Positions 32,532 through 44,349 are shown, counted from the stretch's first letter. The stretch is DNA of 64,000 bases from Hevea brasiliensis (GCF_030052815.1 NC_079499.1:87707183-87771182), one strand, 5' to 3'. Numbers and translations: made by a program. The notes: generated from the sequence alone by a model not told the origin.

Positions 32532-33520
32532 AAGTGTATCAGCAGCTAGTCTGTCCGACCTAAAAATGTAGATCTAGATGCCAATGGAATTTCTGTGAAA
32601 TGAAGGTACCTACGCGAAGCTCACAACATCAGGAGTTAGAATATAATTTTCGTCTAATTAAATAAACTCATTAAAGGCTCAAAAAACACTGTGAATTTCA
32701 CAGGATCTATCAGATTTTTGGCATCAAAAAATTTTGAAATTTATATTGTCGCAAAGCTCTCGCTGAGTAGAGTGTGCTAGTAGTCTCAGAATTGTCGTGA
32801 GATTCCCGATTTGAGAGAAATTTAGCCCAAAAATCAAAATGGGCTAAAACTTCTCAGGCTTAAATTGGACAAATTGCTCTATGAAAATTTATGTTCTTGG
32901 TGTCTTTGGAAAGTTATAGGAGAGTAAAACGTGAATAGGACTAAACCCAATCCGATTGGTGACCGGATCAGCCGAAATTGGCCCTGGAAGTTGAAATGGC
33001 ATGCTACGCGTAGGGGGGAGTTTGGGCTCGTTTTTTATTAACAGTGGTGGCGGTCGATGGCGGGAAGGCATCCTGGTGGGGCGCCGGCTAGTGGGGGAGG
33101 GAGGGGAGTGGCTAGTCGGCACTGGGGGGGAGAAGAGAGAGAAAATGAGAGGGGAAGAGAGGGTGTCAAACCCGTGGGGCGGTTCAATTTGACCTATTCG
33201 ATTTGGCTGATTCGATTTAAGATACCCAAAATTTGATTTTTTACTCTGCCCCGGGACCCAAAACGAGGCTTGAAATTCTAAAAAAATTACCAAAAGCTCA
33301 AAAAAATTTGAGGAGTCCAAATATATTTTTTGATTTGCCACGTGGTGTTTAAATAAATTTTTAAAAATTAATAAAATTTATTGTCTCAAGAAAATCAAAC
33401 CCGATTTTAAAAATCCAAAAAATTTCAATTTAATTCCCATAATATTTAATAAAATAAAATATTATAATTTTCATATAAAATAGTTATTTAAAAATTTAGG
33501 GTGTTACCCTAAGTGAATGG
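32532..33520 (-). other. Probable LTR-derived remnant, GC-rich centre
   Basis: The right edge GGGTGTTAC resembles inverted LTR starts (GTAACACCC), and a Pro/Arg-rich minus frame of 150 codons (33341-32889) lies in a GC-rich centre (33000-33180). It looks like LTR leader sequence in minus orientation, but no family match, partner LTR or target duplication is seen. The ORF has low-complexity composition and no recognisable domain, so I do not call it a gene. Confidence 0.35.
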
Positions 33521-34359
33521 GGCATTTCATCAAACATATATAGTGCATTCAAATAAAGCTTTAAGTTGAGAGGAATAACCATACCCAACATATATACTAA
33601 CACACAATGGCCATAGAGCAACTAACAAAAAACCATAGAAGAAGCTTCAAACTTCAATCAGTGTAAAGCTAGCTCAAATACCCAAATTGCAGCAAAGAAG
33701 GAAGAGAGTTGCAGGAGGCCCTAACTTGAAGATTAGAATCAAGATCAAACTTTGTAGATGAGAAAAGGCTAAAAAAATAAAGACTGGTTCCTAATTGAAT
33801 ACACTTAACCATGAAAACGCTCACGTGGCTAGTGAGAATAGCGCTTGCCCTATTGACGAGAGAATTTTTTCGAACTGTTGTTTCTTGATTTATCTAGTCC
33901 CCACACTCCCTAGTTTTTTTCCCCTTTTTTTACGTCTCTCAACTTTAGTTTAAACAATTTAAGATTGCATATATTATTTTCCTAATGTGAGAAAAAAAAA
34001 GGACAAAACTATATATAATATCAACCCATATAAAAAAAGAAGATCATCCATAATTAATTGGAATTTACATATGATTAAAATAAAATAAAGGTTGGATGCA
34101 TAATTTGACCTATGATCTTAATATGAAAAGTCACTTGTTACGCCCACTTTTAATTACCTAAGTTTTAGAAAAGCATAACTAATTAATTAAATTTTAATTA
34201 CACTTGATTTAATTCAAACTCTACTCGTTACGTTAATTAGTTGATGAGGAGCCATATTTTAATTAAGCTTGATTTAGTACAAACCCTACTTATTAAGTTA
34301 ATTAATTAATTTAATTTTAATTATGAAATTCGCTTTATTTGAATTCAAAAAAGAAAATT
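33521..34359. other. AT-rich intergenic DNA without recognisable feature
   Basis: I see no ORF or element end. Two imperfect copies of a ~100-base AT-rich segment (TTTTAATTACACTTGATTTA and TTTTAATTAAGCTTGATTTA) lie between 34190 and 34320. Confidence 0.4.
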
Positions 34360-36082
34360 CACTAAAAAATATATAGGAATAGCAATTGACCAAATATGTT
34401 GCTAATTGATTTAGAAACCGATTAGTCGGTTGCAATGAGCCTGGTTGAAAATAGCAACTGATAATCAAATCATTTGCAAATATTAACCGATAGCCAAATC
34501 GATTGTTAAATTAATTAAACTTAAAAAAATAAAACTTTTGGTAAAAAACTATCGGTTACTAGTAACAACTAATTTGGCAACTGAAATATAATTAGTTGTA
34601 AAAAATTTAGTATCTTTAATTTTGTGATTTTGTAATCATTTTATAAATCGATTGCTATTTACAATTAATTTAATAATTGAAAAGTCAGTTGCTAATTTAA
34701 AAAAAAAATTACAAAAGAAAATAAATTTTCAAATAAAAAAATAAAAATTCAAATAAATAAATCTTCAAAATTAATAAAATAATAAATTATTAATGAAAAT
34801 TAGTACTAAAATTAATATAAAAATATTATAAAAAATTACTAATAATAACTATTATCAAAAAATTTTAACAAAAAATTTTATATATATTACAAAAAATTAA
34901 TACTATAAATAATTTACTAACAAAAAATATATTTGTACAAAAAATTTCATTTTATGCAAAAAAAAGCAAATTAAATAAAAAAGATGAGAATGAAAAAGAA
35001 GATGAAGAAATGAGAGAAAAGGGAAGAAAGAGAGAAAAAAAAATGAGTAGTGGGAAAAAAAAAATGAGTAGTGGGAAAAAAAAATGAGTAGTAGGGAAAG
35101 AAAATGAGTAGTAATTTATATAAGCGAATTAGCAATGGATTTTAGTAACCGATTGACGGTTGCTAATTTCTTTTAAAAATTGAGCAGGAATTTTTTGGGA
35201 AAAAATTTTACCACCGATTCGCAATGGGTTGCAAAATCAGTTACTAATAGCAATCGATTTCAATCAGTTACATAAATCAATTGCTATTAGCAGTCAATTT
35301 GTAAATTGATTATAAATCAAAATTAAAAAAAAATAGGCAAAAATTTTTAGAGGGAAAAATAATAACAAAATTGGTTGCTAATAGCAACCAATTTTAATCG
35401 GTTGCAAAATCGATGGCAAAAATTAGTTGCTATTAGCAGTCGATTCACAAATTTATTGCAAATAAAAAAAAAGAAAATAAAAAAAATTAAGCAAGAGTTT
35501 TTTGGGGGACAAATCGGTTGCTGTTAGCAACCGATTTATAAAAAATTGGGTAGGAATTTTTAAAGAAAAAAATTTAGCAACCAATTTATAATTAGTTACA
35601 AAAATCGGTTGCTATTGGCAAACGATAAAGAATCGACTGCAAATAACAACCGATTTTAGCAATCAATTGTAAATCGTTTGCTAATTTTTGCAATCGATTG
35701 CAAATTGGTTGCTAACTCTGAAGCTAATTAAAATAATTTTTTAACTTAGTAATTGATTCCCTAGATCTGTTGATGTTAGCAATTAATTTCTAAAATCGGT
35801 TATTATTAGCAATAAATTTTAGCAACTGATTTCTTAATAATCAGTTGCTAATAGCAATCGATTTTAAAATCGATTACTAATTGTATATTTAAGGCTTTTC
35901 TAATATCAATTAGCAACCGATTTAGTAACTAATTATAAATCGGTTACTATTTTTTTTTAAATTAATTATTTTATTAAAAAAATAAAAATCACAAATTGGT
36001 TATAAAATTAATTGCTAATAGCAATCGATTTCAATCAGTTGCAATAATCGGTTGCAAAACCGATTTTTTTTTTTTTCTAGTG
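34360..36082. mobile_element. Non-autonomous CACTA-type DNA transposon, 1723 bp
   Basis: Left end CACTAAAAAATATA; right end reads on the minus strand CACTAGAAAAAAAAAA. CACTA termini define the CACTA (En/Spm) superfamily. The flanking triplets are ATT (left) and ATG (right), an imperfect 3-bp duplication. The interior is packed with direct and inverted copies of AATCGGTTGC/GCAACCGATT, including a 12-bp perfect inverted repeat around a 3-base loop at 35512-35538, like the subterminal transposase-binding repeats of this superfamily but spread over most of the element. No transposase ORF. Confidence 0.75.
35040..35112. repeat. Short tandem repeat, about 4 units of ~20-22 bp
   Basis: AATGAGTAGTGGGAAAAAAA repeated with poly-A length differences, in the AT-rich middle of the CACTA element. 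Confidence 0.85.
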
Positions 36083-37639
36083 ATGGAGCTTCAAGTACAC
36101 TGCCATTTATTCAAACGAATCTTAAATGTGCATTTATAATTTTTTTAGGATGTTCAATTAAACTCAAAATAACTTTTTTAATTCAATTAACTCACTTTTT
36201 GTTTAAATTTAAATTGACAAATTTTTTTATTAAAAAATAAAAAAATTATTTCTTATTATATTTTTAGCAATTATATATTATTTTTAAAAAATTCAAATTT
36301 AAAGAACATTCATAGTTAATTTTATTCATTGTCTTTCAATTTAGGTTGATATATTAGCAACGTTTCTTAATTTCAATTTGTATCATAAAAAAAAATATAA
36401 AATTTAATTTGAATATCATTAAAATTTTTATGACCAGTTATTACCGATTCGCAGATTAACTTATGCCTAAATTTCATTCATAAAGACTAAGTTAATAATT
36501 ACCTTATTTAAAAGTTAAAACTTACAAGAGTAACATTTAACCTTTATTTTTTAACCTTCTACGAAACATGCCCTTAGAGACACTTTCTTTCATTCTGCCG
36601 CAACTTATTCTTCTACTTCTTTACCTTCTCTCTTATTTCTCCACTCTTTTCTTCTTCCCTCTTTGGTTACCGATTGGTGATATGTATTCTAGAAGCAATC
36701 GTGACAGAAAACTGAGCTTGAGATTATGAGCCTTTTGGTGTATTTGGTGCTAGAGCTCATGGATTTGTTATAGATGGTATGGCTTGGTCCTGCATGTTCC
36801 CCTTTGAAGTCAAGGCTGTCAAACTCGAGATCGGCCCTCTCACCATCTTAACATCGGCAATAATCAATGTGGATTCTTCTTTCATCTCACCATCGATTCT
36901 TGTTACTGTGCATTTTTATTTTTGGTTTTGTTAGATTTGCTTCAGGGATTTTGTATATAATCTATGTGTTTTGGGTTTTGTTGGGTTAAGCTGAATTTGG
37001 GATTTTATATATTTGTGTATTTTGCATTTTGTTGGGTTAAGCTAAATCTGGGATTTTTTTAATTAAAACTGGAGTTTGCTTTTGTTAATCTGGCATCTGT
37101 GGCTCTAATTGAACATTTGTTGAGTTTTCAATTGATTGTTGAATGTTGATTGCTTTCCTTCATTTGTTGAATGTTGGATGTTGATGTTGAATTTTTTATG
37201 AATTCGGTTTCCATTAAATCGAGCTGAACCTATATTTATTGGGTTGGTTGGTTTCAATTATTTCTTAATTATTGATTCGGTTTGGTCTGAGTTTTATAGT
37301 TCTTCAGTTTTTCTTGTTTGTTTTGGTTCAAAATTGAAATGACCCCGGCTATGATACATCTATATAAGTTGAAAAGCGGTGTGAAATTTAGCCATGAGTT
37401 AATCAATAATGGATTATAAAGATTTTAATAATACTAAAATTAAAATTCATAAATTTTTATAATACAAACTGAAGTTGAAGTTGAGAGATAGTGCCAATAA
37501 GATAACCTAAGAGATGATTAATGAAATTAACTTGAATGTTCATCATTTTCAACTCCCTTTTTAGAACTCCTAATGAAATAGAAATAAGGAATATCCATTC
37601 TAAATATAACCAAATAAATTGAAGCGAGGAAAACCATTA
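36083..37639. other. Unassigned AT-rich DNA
   Basis: No supported gene. 36560-36910 is less AT-rich, with a pyrimidine-rich stretch then mixed sequence that could be a decayed exon or LTR leader; no frame is open over it. 37200-37350 has repeated GATTCGGTTTGG/GGTTTTGTTGGGTT-type text common in dispersed plant repeats. Confidence 0.3.
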
Positions 37640-37976
37640 AATTATGTTTGGATTGAGAATTTGACCCTATGAATTTGGATTTGGATTAAATATATTGTTT
37701 GGATATTTTAAATGAAATGGATTTTGATTTGGTCCAAATTTCATGTATTTATGATAAATTAAAAAAAAACACATTTACTTTGTTATTTTAAAGCCATCCT
37801 GCTACAACCAAATGTATTAACCCTATATGATATCACAACTTCTAAGCACTTTCATGGAAATTCTTTTTATCACTTAAACAAAAGAATTTTAAATTTATAA
37901 ATTTCAAATTCTAAATTTTAAATCAAACATTTGAAATCAAAATTTCAAATCTAAATCTTGGAATCCAAACACAACC
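37640..37976. mobile_element. Probable MITE, about 335 bp
   Basis: The left part reads ATGTTTGGATTGAGAATTTG, and the right part on the minus strand reads TGTGTTTGGATTCCAAGATT. The two halves are imperfect inverted repeats (ATTTGAAATC-type words inverted around 37900). Exact borders, target duplication and superfamily are not settled. Confidence 0.45.
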
Positions 37977-38015
37977 TAAAAGAGCGAAACCAATAAGATT
38001 TCAAGCATAGGAGTT

Positions 38016-38225
38016 GTGATTATCTTGAAGCTAAAGGAGGGAAGGGTAAGAAAGCTTGAGGACTTGCTTGATGTCGAATTAGGAGATGTGGACGCTGCGC
38101 TGCCGTCGTCAAAGACAACTTCGATGGAGGAAGCCATGGCGTTCTCGAAGCATCAAACCTACCTTTTAAGGGAATTTCTACAATTTCTTAACAAGCGACG
38201 ACATCAAGCCTCGACTAAAGCTTGA
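38016..38225 (+). pseudogene. Unrecognised short ORF, possible exon fragment
   Basis: An open stretch of about 70 codons with normal protein-like composition (KLKEGRVRKLEDLLDVELGD, then EEAMAFSKHQTYLLREFLQF). It has no ATG at its start (GTG) and ends at TGA/TAG. The protein would be acidic then basic and helical. No domain recognised, no intact neighbouring gene. It could be a captured or decayed exon of a host gene. Confidence 0.3.
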
Positions 38226-39370
38226 GGTAGTTCATCTGCTTGGTTCTTTTGTAGATGGCATTTTCAGGGTAGATTTGAGTCCCATCCATGTTCCCTTTCT
38301 CAATTGCATTCTTAGCTTTCAATTGCTTTGCCTTCTCTTCCTTCTTGCACTTCTAAGACTACCTTTGCAGTGATTTTTAGGATGACAATTTTTTGAACCC
38401 GATCTAATATATCCAGCACTGATCAATTTTTCTGATCTGTCCTGACTTCGATATTATGCAAGGCTGGAATGGGAAGAAAGTCTCTCTAAATCCTCGTAAC
38501 CCACCCTATACAATAATAATATATTATTTTTTTATTTTTATTTAAAAATAATTTATTTTTATGTATTTAAATATTATAATTTCCATAAAAAAAATTTAGA
38601 TATATTATTATGATTATGTTTAAAACTTATATTTCTAACTTATAATTTATTTTTTAATAAATAAATTTATATATAATAATAATTAAAATGAGAAACTCAC
38701 TGCTCCACCCATCTCACTCCCCAGCTAGAAAGTTCCAGCCCTGACCTCAAACTCTTATGAGGTGAAGACAAAGGGAGCAATCTCCGCCCTTTGCCATTTT
38801 GTTGTGAACTTGAGTTTCATAATCAGATTCAATAAATTTTTCTATGTTACCCATAGTTGAAAACGAACAAAAAAAAAAAAAAATCAGATTTTAGGGTTTT
38901 CAATTTTGTGTGAATTAAAGGTCCAAGTTGTTGGTTTTGCTTGTGTTGTTATTTTTAATATTCTTAGATTTTAATTTTGAATAATTTTATAAAATTTTAA
39001 ATAAACTTTTTATTAATAAACATAGAAAGGTTATTATTTATTTTTTTATAAAAATTGAGCTTATTTAAAATTAAACAGAAATGCGTGAACTAGTTGAACC
39101 AAAAAAATCATTTTAAACTTAATTAACATCAGAAAAATATATAGGGAAACATAGAGTAAACAGAAATGCGTAAACTAATTGTACCTAATGATTTTAAGCT
39201 TTGTTACATGCAATTTATTTGTCTACAATAATTCTAATTTTGCATCATATTTGGTATTTGATGATTTAAAAATAAATTTTTCTTAATCTCGATCAAAATT
39301 TCAATTTTAGTAATTATTTTTTAAAAGAAAATAGATATATATTACTAGGAAAGATTAGCATCAGGATGCA
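38226..39370. other. Unassigned AT-rich DNA
   Basis: No supported ORF. The segment near 38380-38720 has the look of a decayed dispersed repeat (AGGATGACAATTTTTTGAACCC then GGCTGGAATGGG), but I could not define its ends. Confidence 0.3.
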
Positions 39371-39731
39371 TCAAGCAAGAATTAGCGAGAATATTCCAAA
39401 ACATAAGACTAACATGTAAATAGCGACTTGGCAAGCGAATAAGCCACCATATTTGCTTGTCCTTAAACCACAGATGGGAATAAATAAAACCTTGCTGAAG
39501 TAGGTGTTTGGAATCTGAGATGAAAGAAGCCCATTCAAACCAATTGTCAAGATCAACTTTGATACATCTCTAACAACTACCCCATAGCTAGCAAGCCCTC
39601 TATCATTATGAGCAGCTTGCTCCATCGTTGTTCGCTGGAGGAAAGGTTGCTAGCAGGACCATGGTTACGGCTCAATTGCTGCACAGCTTCCCATTTAGAC
39701 AAGTTTCGACGAGAAACATGTAGAATATCTT

Positions 39732-39739
39732 GTCGCGAT
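39732..39739. repeat. Target-site duplication (left) of the hAT MITE, GTCGCGAT
   Basis: Eight bases that match 40470-40477 (GTGGCGAT) at 7 of 8. An 8-bp duplication is diagnostic of hAT. Confidence 0.75.
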
Positions 39740-40469
39740 CAGGGGCAGATATAGAATTAAATATGAGGGGGCCAAAATTAAGGATGAATTTTTTTTTTTT
39801 TTTAACTCCTATTTGATTCACAATGCATCCGATGAATTTTTTAAGACCTCGTCCTAATCTTGATGTTGTATGCATGGGACAAAAACAGGAAAAAGGTCTT
39901 TTCACCTTGAATCCCTAAAAGATAATAATATATTATTACTTTTTATTAAAGTAAAATTTTTTTAACATGCATTTAAGTGCTTAAATATTATAATTTTAAA
40001 ATTCAATTTATAATTCCAAGAATATGTAAAGAGAGACTGAAAAACATGTTAGCTATATCAAAATAAAAGGTAGAAATTACAAGATACAAGATCTTCACAA
40101 ATTTTAAAAAAATATATAATTTAAGCTTTATTTTTTTTTATTGTCATTTTATATTGTCCTTTTTTTTCTTTTTATATCTTTATTTTTACTATTTTTTATT
40201 CTCTTTATATAATCATTATTATTATTATAAACAATACATCAATAAATTATTAGATAATTCCTGTGTATATATTCTCTTACTTATAAATTATGGGTTTTAT
40301 ACTCTTAAATTTAAAATGTAATTAATTTTTTATGAATGATGAATATACTATTTTTTAATACACTGAGTGCTTCTAATAATTTGCTACAATACATCTATTT
40401 TTTCATTTGAAGAAAAAAAAAATTAGCGGTGGCCAGAGCCCCCCAACTGCATGCCTCGGTCCGCTCCTG
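39740..40469. mobile_element. hAT-type MITE, 730 bp
   Basis: Left end CAGGGGCAGATATAG; right end on the minus strand CAGGAGCGGACCGAG. The terminal repeats CAGG(G/A)GC(A/G)GA plus an 8-bp duplication place it in hAT. AT-rich interior, no transposase. It splits the LINE zinc-binding and RNase H parts. Confidence 0.8.
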
Positions 40470-40804
40470 GTGGCGATAAAAGCGACCCGTTCCAAAGCAG
40501 CTGGTTGTGGGAATACCGTAAACCCCCATAGGAAAACACATGTAGATAACTGAAGCTGGTGCTTTGAAATATTCAAAACAAAAAAGCACAACTGATCAGG
40601 TTTGTTACCATCAACAGCAACGATATCACTATTCAACAGCTCCCAACAGGCTACAGCCTTTGGGCACCTAGCCAACACATGCAAAACATCTTCCTCCAAG
40701 CCACAATCTAGACAATGAACATCCAACTCTAGACCATGGTATGTAGGCATTTTACTGGGTGCTGTACATGGAATTGTGGAGTCCTCGTTGCATGTGCATA
40801 ACAA

Positions 40805-41383
<579 letters not shown>

Positions 41384-41392
41384 TTTTTTATA
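41384..41392. repeat. Target-site duplication (left) of the Mutator-like MITE
   Basis: TTTTTTATA; the right copy at 42584-42592 is TTTTTTATG (8 of 9). Low complexity lowers the weight. Confidence 0.5.
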
Positions 41393-42583
41393 GGCCTATT
41401 GGATAAAAAAAAATTCAAAACTTTTAGACTTTTCACTATTGTGGCTAAAACTTTTTTTTTTTTGGCGTGTTGTGGCCGAAACTTAATTAATTTTTCACAA
41501 TTGCAGATAAGGGACTAGATTGAATTTGAGAAAGTAATGATAAATTATAATATAGTCCCTAAAGTTTTATTTGATTAACAAAATAGTCTATTGGTTTAAA
41601 CATTATATTTAAATTCTTTTTGATTTATTATATAAAATATATTTATAACATAAAATCTATTTTATATTTATTTTTAATTGAAAATTTATGCTAAAAATTA
41701 ATTTTATTGATTAAAATATATTTTAATATAATAAACGATTCAAAATTACATAATAATAAAGTAATTACAAAATTATCACGCTTAAAATTTTTTTTCAATT
41801 GTCAATTGCTCAACGTAATCACATTATAATAAAATAACTACTAAACTTATAGGAGGGCATAAGCCATACAATCAATCATAAAAAATTATCCATAATTTGT
41901 AAATAAAAGTAGCAGTTAATCTTTGAAAAATCATATTAATTACTAATCAATTTAAAAAGATAAATATGCCACACAATAAATTGATGACTAGAAAAAAATT
42001 TGTGCATTGACAACTAGAAAAAAAATTACAATTTAAATCAATGAACTTTATTATTATGTAGAAAATTGTTGTTTTTTTAAAATGTGATTACTATACATTA
42101 TTTACAATTAGAAAAACTTTTTACAGTGTGATTATTTTGTATTTATTTATTATTATGTGATTTTTAAATTTTTTATTATATTAAAATATATTTTAATCAA
42201 TAAAAATATTTTTTAGTATAATTTTTTAATTAAAAATAATGTAAAGTATATTTTATATTATAAATATAAAATATTTACATATAAAATTTAAATAGTGGAT
42301 CATTTTGTTAATCAAATAAAACTTTAGGGACCATATTGTAATTTAGTGTTACTTTCTCAAATTCAATTTAGACCCTTGGGCTACTATTGTGACAACTTAT
42401 TAAGTTTTGGCTACAAAACACAAAAAAAAAAAAAAAAAAAAAGTTTTTGCTACAATCATGAAAACTTTAAAAGTTTTAGAACACTTATTAAGTTTTGGCT
42501 ACAAAATACAAAAAAAAAAAAAAAAGTTTTTGCTCCAATCATGAAAAGTTTAAAAGTTTTAGATTTTTTTTGTCCAATAAGCC
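41393..42583. mobile_element. Mutator-like MITE with long terminal inverted repeats, 1191 bp
   Basis: Left end GGCCTATTGGATAAAAAAAA; right end on the minus strand GGCTTATTGGACAAAAAAAA. The inverted similarity extends at least 200 bases inward (CCCTAAAGTTTTATTTGATTAA near 41560 against its inverse near 42310). Long inverted repeats with a ~9-bp duplication suggest a non-autonomous MULE. No ORF. The right arm carries an internal tandem duplication (42395-42560). Confidence 0.65.
42395..42560. repeat. Tandem duplication of ~75 bp within the MITE right arm
   Basis: Two copies of TTATTAAGTTTTGGCTACAA + poly-A + GTTTTTGCT(A/C)CAATCATGAA, differing in poly-A length. The left arm has one copy. Confidence 0.8.
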
Positions 42584-42624
42584 TTTTTTATGTGAATAAT
42601 TAGGGATGAGCTATAGTAGGCAGT

Positions 42625-42656
<32 letters not shown>
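42625..42656. repeat. (AAC)n microsatellite, about 10 units
   Basis: Uninterrupted AAC repeat just right of the Mutator-like MITE. Confidence 0.95.
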
Positions 42657-42816
42657 ACTATTATGCCAACATATGTCAAGTCTCCCATCTTCACCTATGT
42701 CCCAAGTATGAGCATTCCTAAAACTTCACAATCTTGCAAAGGGATTTCTTAGTCTCGCTATCTAATTGGCACCTTCGAGCAATCAATAATTTCAAGTTGG
42801 AATGCATTTTAATATT

Positions 42817-43139
42817 GGAAAAAAGATCAAATAATTCTCTATATTTTCAATCAAGGGCCAAATAAGCTTAAAATCAAGTTTTGAGCAAAATAAACCCTAT
42901 ACTTTCTAATTAAGGCCAAATAAGTCCACACTTAATAAAATATTATTGTTTGGTTTTTTAAATAATAAAATATTAAAAATAATAATTTTAAAATTAAATA
43001 ATTTTTATTCACATGTTTTTCAATTTCTTTTTTTAAATGTTATTTTAATTAAAAATAATAAATAATTTTTAATATTTAAAATTAAAAAAAAAACAATATT
43101 TTGGTATTAAAAAATAATATTTTATTATGTGTAAACTTA
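42817..43139. mobile_element. Array unit 0: partial MITE, left part
   Basis: Starts GGAAAAAAGATCAAATAATT and covers the left arm and middle, but the right arm is cut after about 20 bases, where the AHL landmark follows directly. An internal deletion removed the rest of this unit. Confidence 0.6.
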
Positions 43140-43142
43140 TTG

Positions 43143-43200
43143 CAGCTGCCACCTAGCACACGACCATCTAACCCAAATAAAGACACATTTAACCCACCCC
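43143..43200 (-). pseudogene. AHL (PPC domain) fragment, first part only, unit 0/1 border
   Basis: The minus strand reads RGGLNVSLFGLDGRVLGG, close to the PPC (DUF296) domain block of AT-hook nuclear-localised proteins (known family text GLSVSLSGPDGRV). The continuation found in other units is deleted here. Confidence 0.55.
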
Positions 43201-43234
43201 TACACCACCCCTCACCACCCCCCCCCCCCCACCC
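43199..43234. repeat. Poly-C tract at AHL fragment edge
   Basis: C-rich run just left of the AHL frame start in this unit. Homologous tracts occur at 48462-48475, 49757-49787 and 61713-61733 with different lengths; the copy at 51090 is reduced to five C. Confidence 0.85.
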
Positions 43235-43274
43235 CAAAGTTCGATAATTTCAAGTTGGAATACATTTTAATATT

Positions 43275-43689
43275 GAAAAAAGATTAAATAATTCTCTGTA
43301 TTTTAAATCAAGGGCCAAATAAGCTTAAAATTAAGTTTTGAGCAAAATAAACCATATACTTTCGAATTAAGGCCAAATACGTCCACACATATTATTTTTT
43401 ATTTTTTAAATAATAGAATATTAAAAATAATAATTTTAATATTAAACAATTTTTATTCACCATGTTTTTCAATTTCTTTTTTTAATTTTATTTTAATTAA
43501 AAATAATAAATAATTTTTAGTACTTAAAATTTAAAAAAATTAATATTTTTTTATTAAAAAATAATATTTTATTAGGTGTAGACTTTTTTGGCCTTATTAA
43601 AATTTATAGGGATTTTTTTGGCCCAAAACTTAATTTTAGGCTCATTTGACCCTCTACTGAAAGTACAAGGGCTTATGTGGACTTTTTCC
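43275..43689. mobile_element. Array unit 1: inverted-repeat MITE, 415 bp
   Basis: Left arm GAAAAAAGATTAAATAATTC...CTAATAAAATATT, right arm its imperfect inverse ending GGACTTTTTCCC; arms are about 130 bp. Flanks TTTTAATATT and ATGAAATATT could be a degenerate 9-10-bp duplication, which would suggest a Mutator-like MITE. No ORF. Confidence 0.65.
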
Positions 43690-44349
43690 CATGAAATATT
43701 CTTTATTGAATTAATTTACAGAAAGATACTCTTGGGCCTAAAATATAACGCAATATCAGATTACAAGCCTATTGCATTAGTATGAACTTGGTCATAGAAG
43801 GTTTTACTTCCATAGCATGCCTGAAATGACTTGTAGATTGTTATCATTGCAAGTTTCGGTACTCCAGTTAAGTTTACTACTTGGCCCACTTAAGGATATT
43901 TAATAAAAAATAATATTTTATTATTAAAATATAATATTTTATTAGGTGTAGACTTATTTGGCCTTATTAAAAAGTATAATAATTTTTTTGGCCCAAAACT
44001 TAATTTTAGGCTTATTTGACCCTCTATTGAAAATATGAGAGCTTATGTGGTCTTTTTGCCTATTAATATTCTTGATTGAATTAACTTACAAAAACCTTAC
44101 ATACAAAGGATGCTCATAGGCCTAAAGCATAACCCAACATCATATTACAAGCCTATTGCATTAATATGAACTGGTTCATAAAAGGTTTCACTTCCATAGC
44201 ATGCTTGAAATGCCTTACAGGTTGTTATTATTGCAAGCTCCGGTACTCTGGTTATGTGTACTACTAAGCCCTCTTGAGGATTTACTAAGAGTCCTACATG
44301 ATGGTGGGCTACTTGGTCTAGTTGTCCCTAGTCCGTGGACAAATTTTGT

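Larger units (their letters stand above)
39371..40804 (-). pseudogene. Second LINE ORF2 3' part: zinc-binding and RNase H domains, split by a hAT MITE
   Basis: Minus-strand 40804-40478 encodes the RVT zinc-binding domain (CLDCGLEEDVLHVLARCPKA, Cys-x2-Cys...His-x4-Cys) and following sequence. After the hAT insertion, 39731-39371 continues with a linker and then a remnant of an RNase H domain (DRGLASYGVVVRDVSKLI). This order is that of plant L1-type ORF2 C-termini. The 5' part (endonuclease, RT) is absent upstream of 40804, as expected for a 5'-truncated LINE. Later lesions close the frame after about 39370. Confidence 0.75.

Noticed and set aside
34360..36082. Regularly recurring short words suggesting a CRISPR-like or satellite array
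   Set aside because: Spacing is irregular, orientation alternates, and CACTA ends bound the segment. It is a plant DNA transposon.
36052..36240. Plus-strand ORF of 62 codons
   Set aside because: It starts in the CACTA terminal poly-T and runs into AT-rich flank; Phe-rich translation of low-complexity DNA.
40395..40589. Minus-strand ORF crossing 40469
   Set aside because: It spans the hAT border and mixes MITE and LINE frames; the zinc-binding domain is in the other frame ending at 40478.
42346..42603. ORF of 85 codons with Lys runs
   Set aside because: The Lys runs are the poly-A tracts in the duplicated arm of the Mutator-like MITE.
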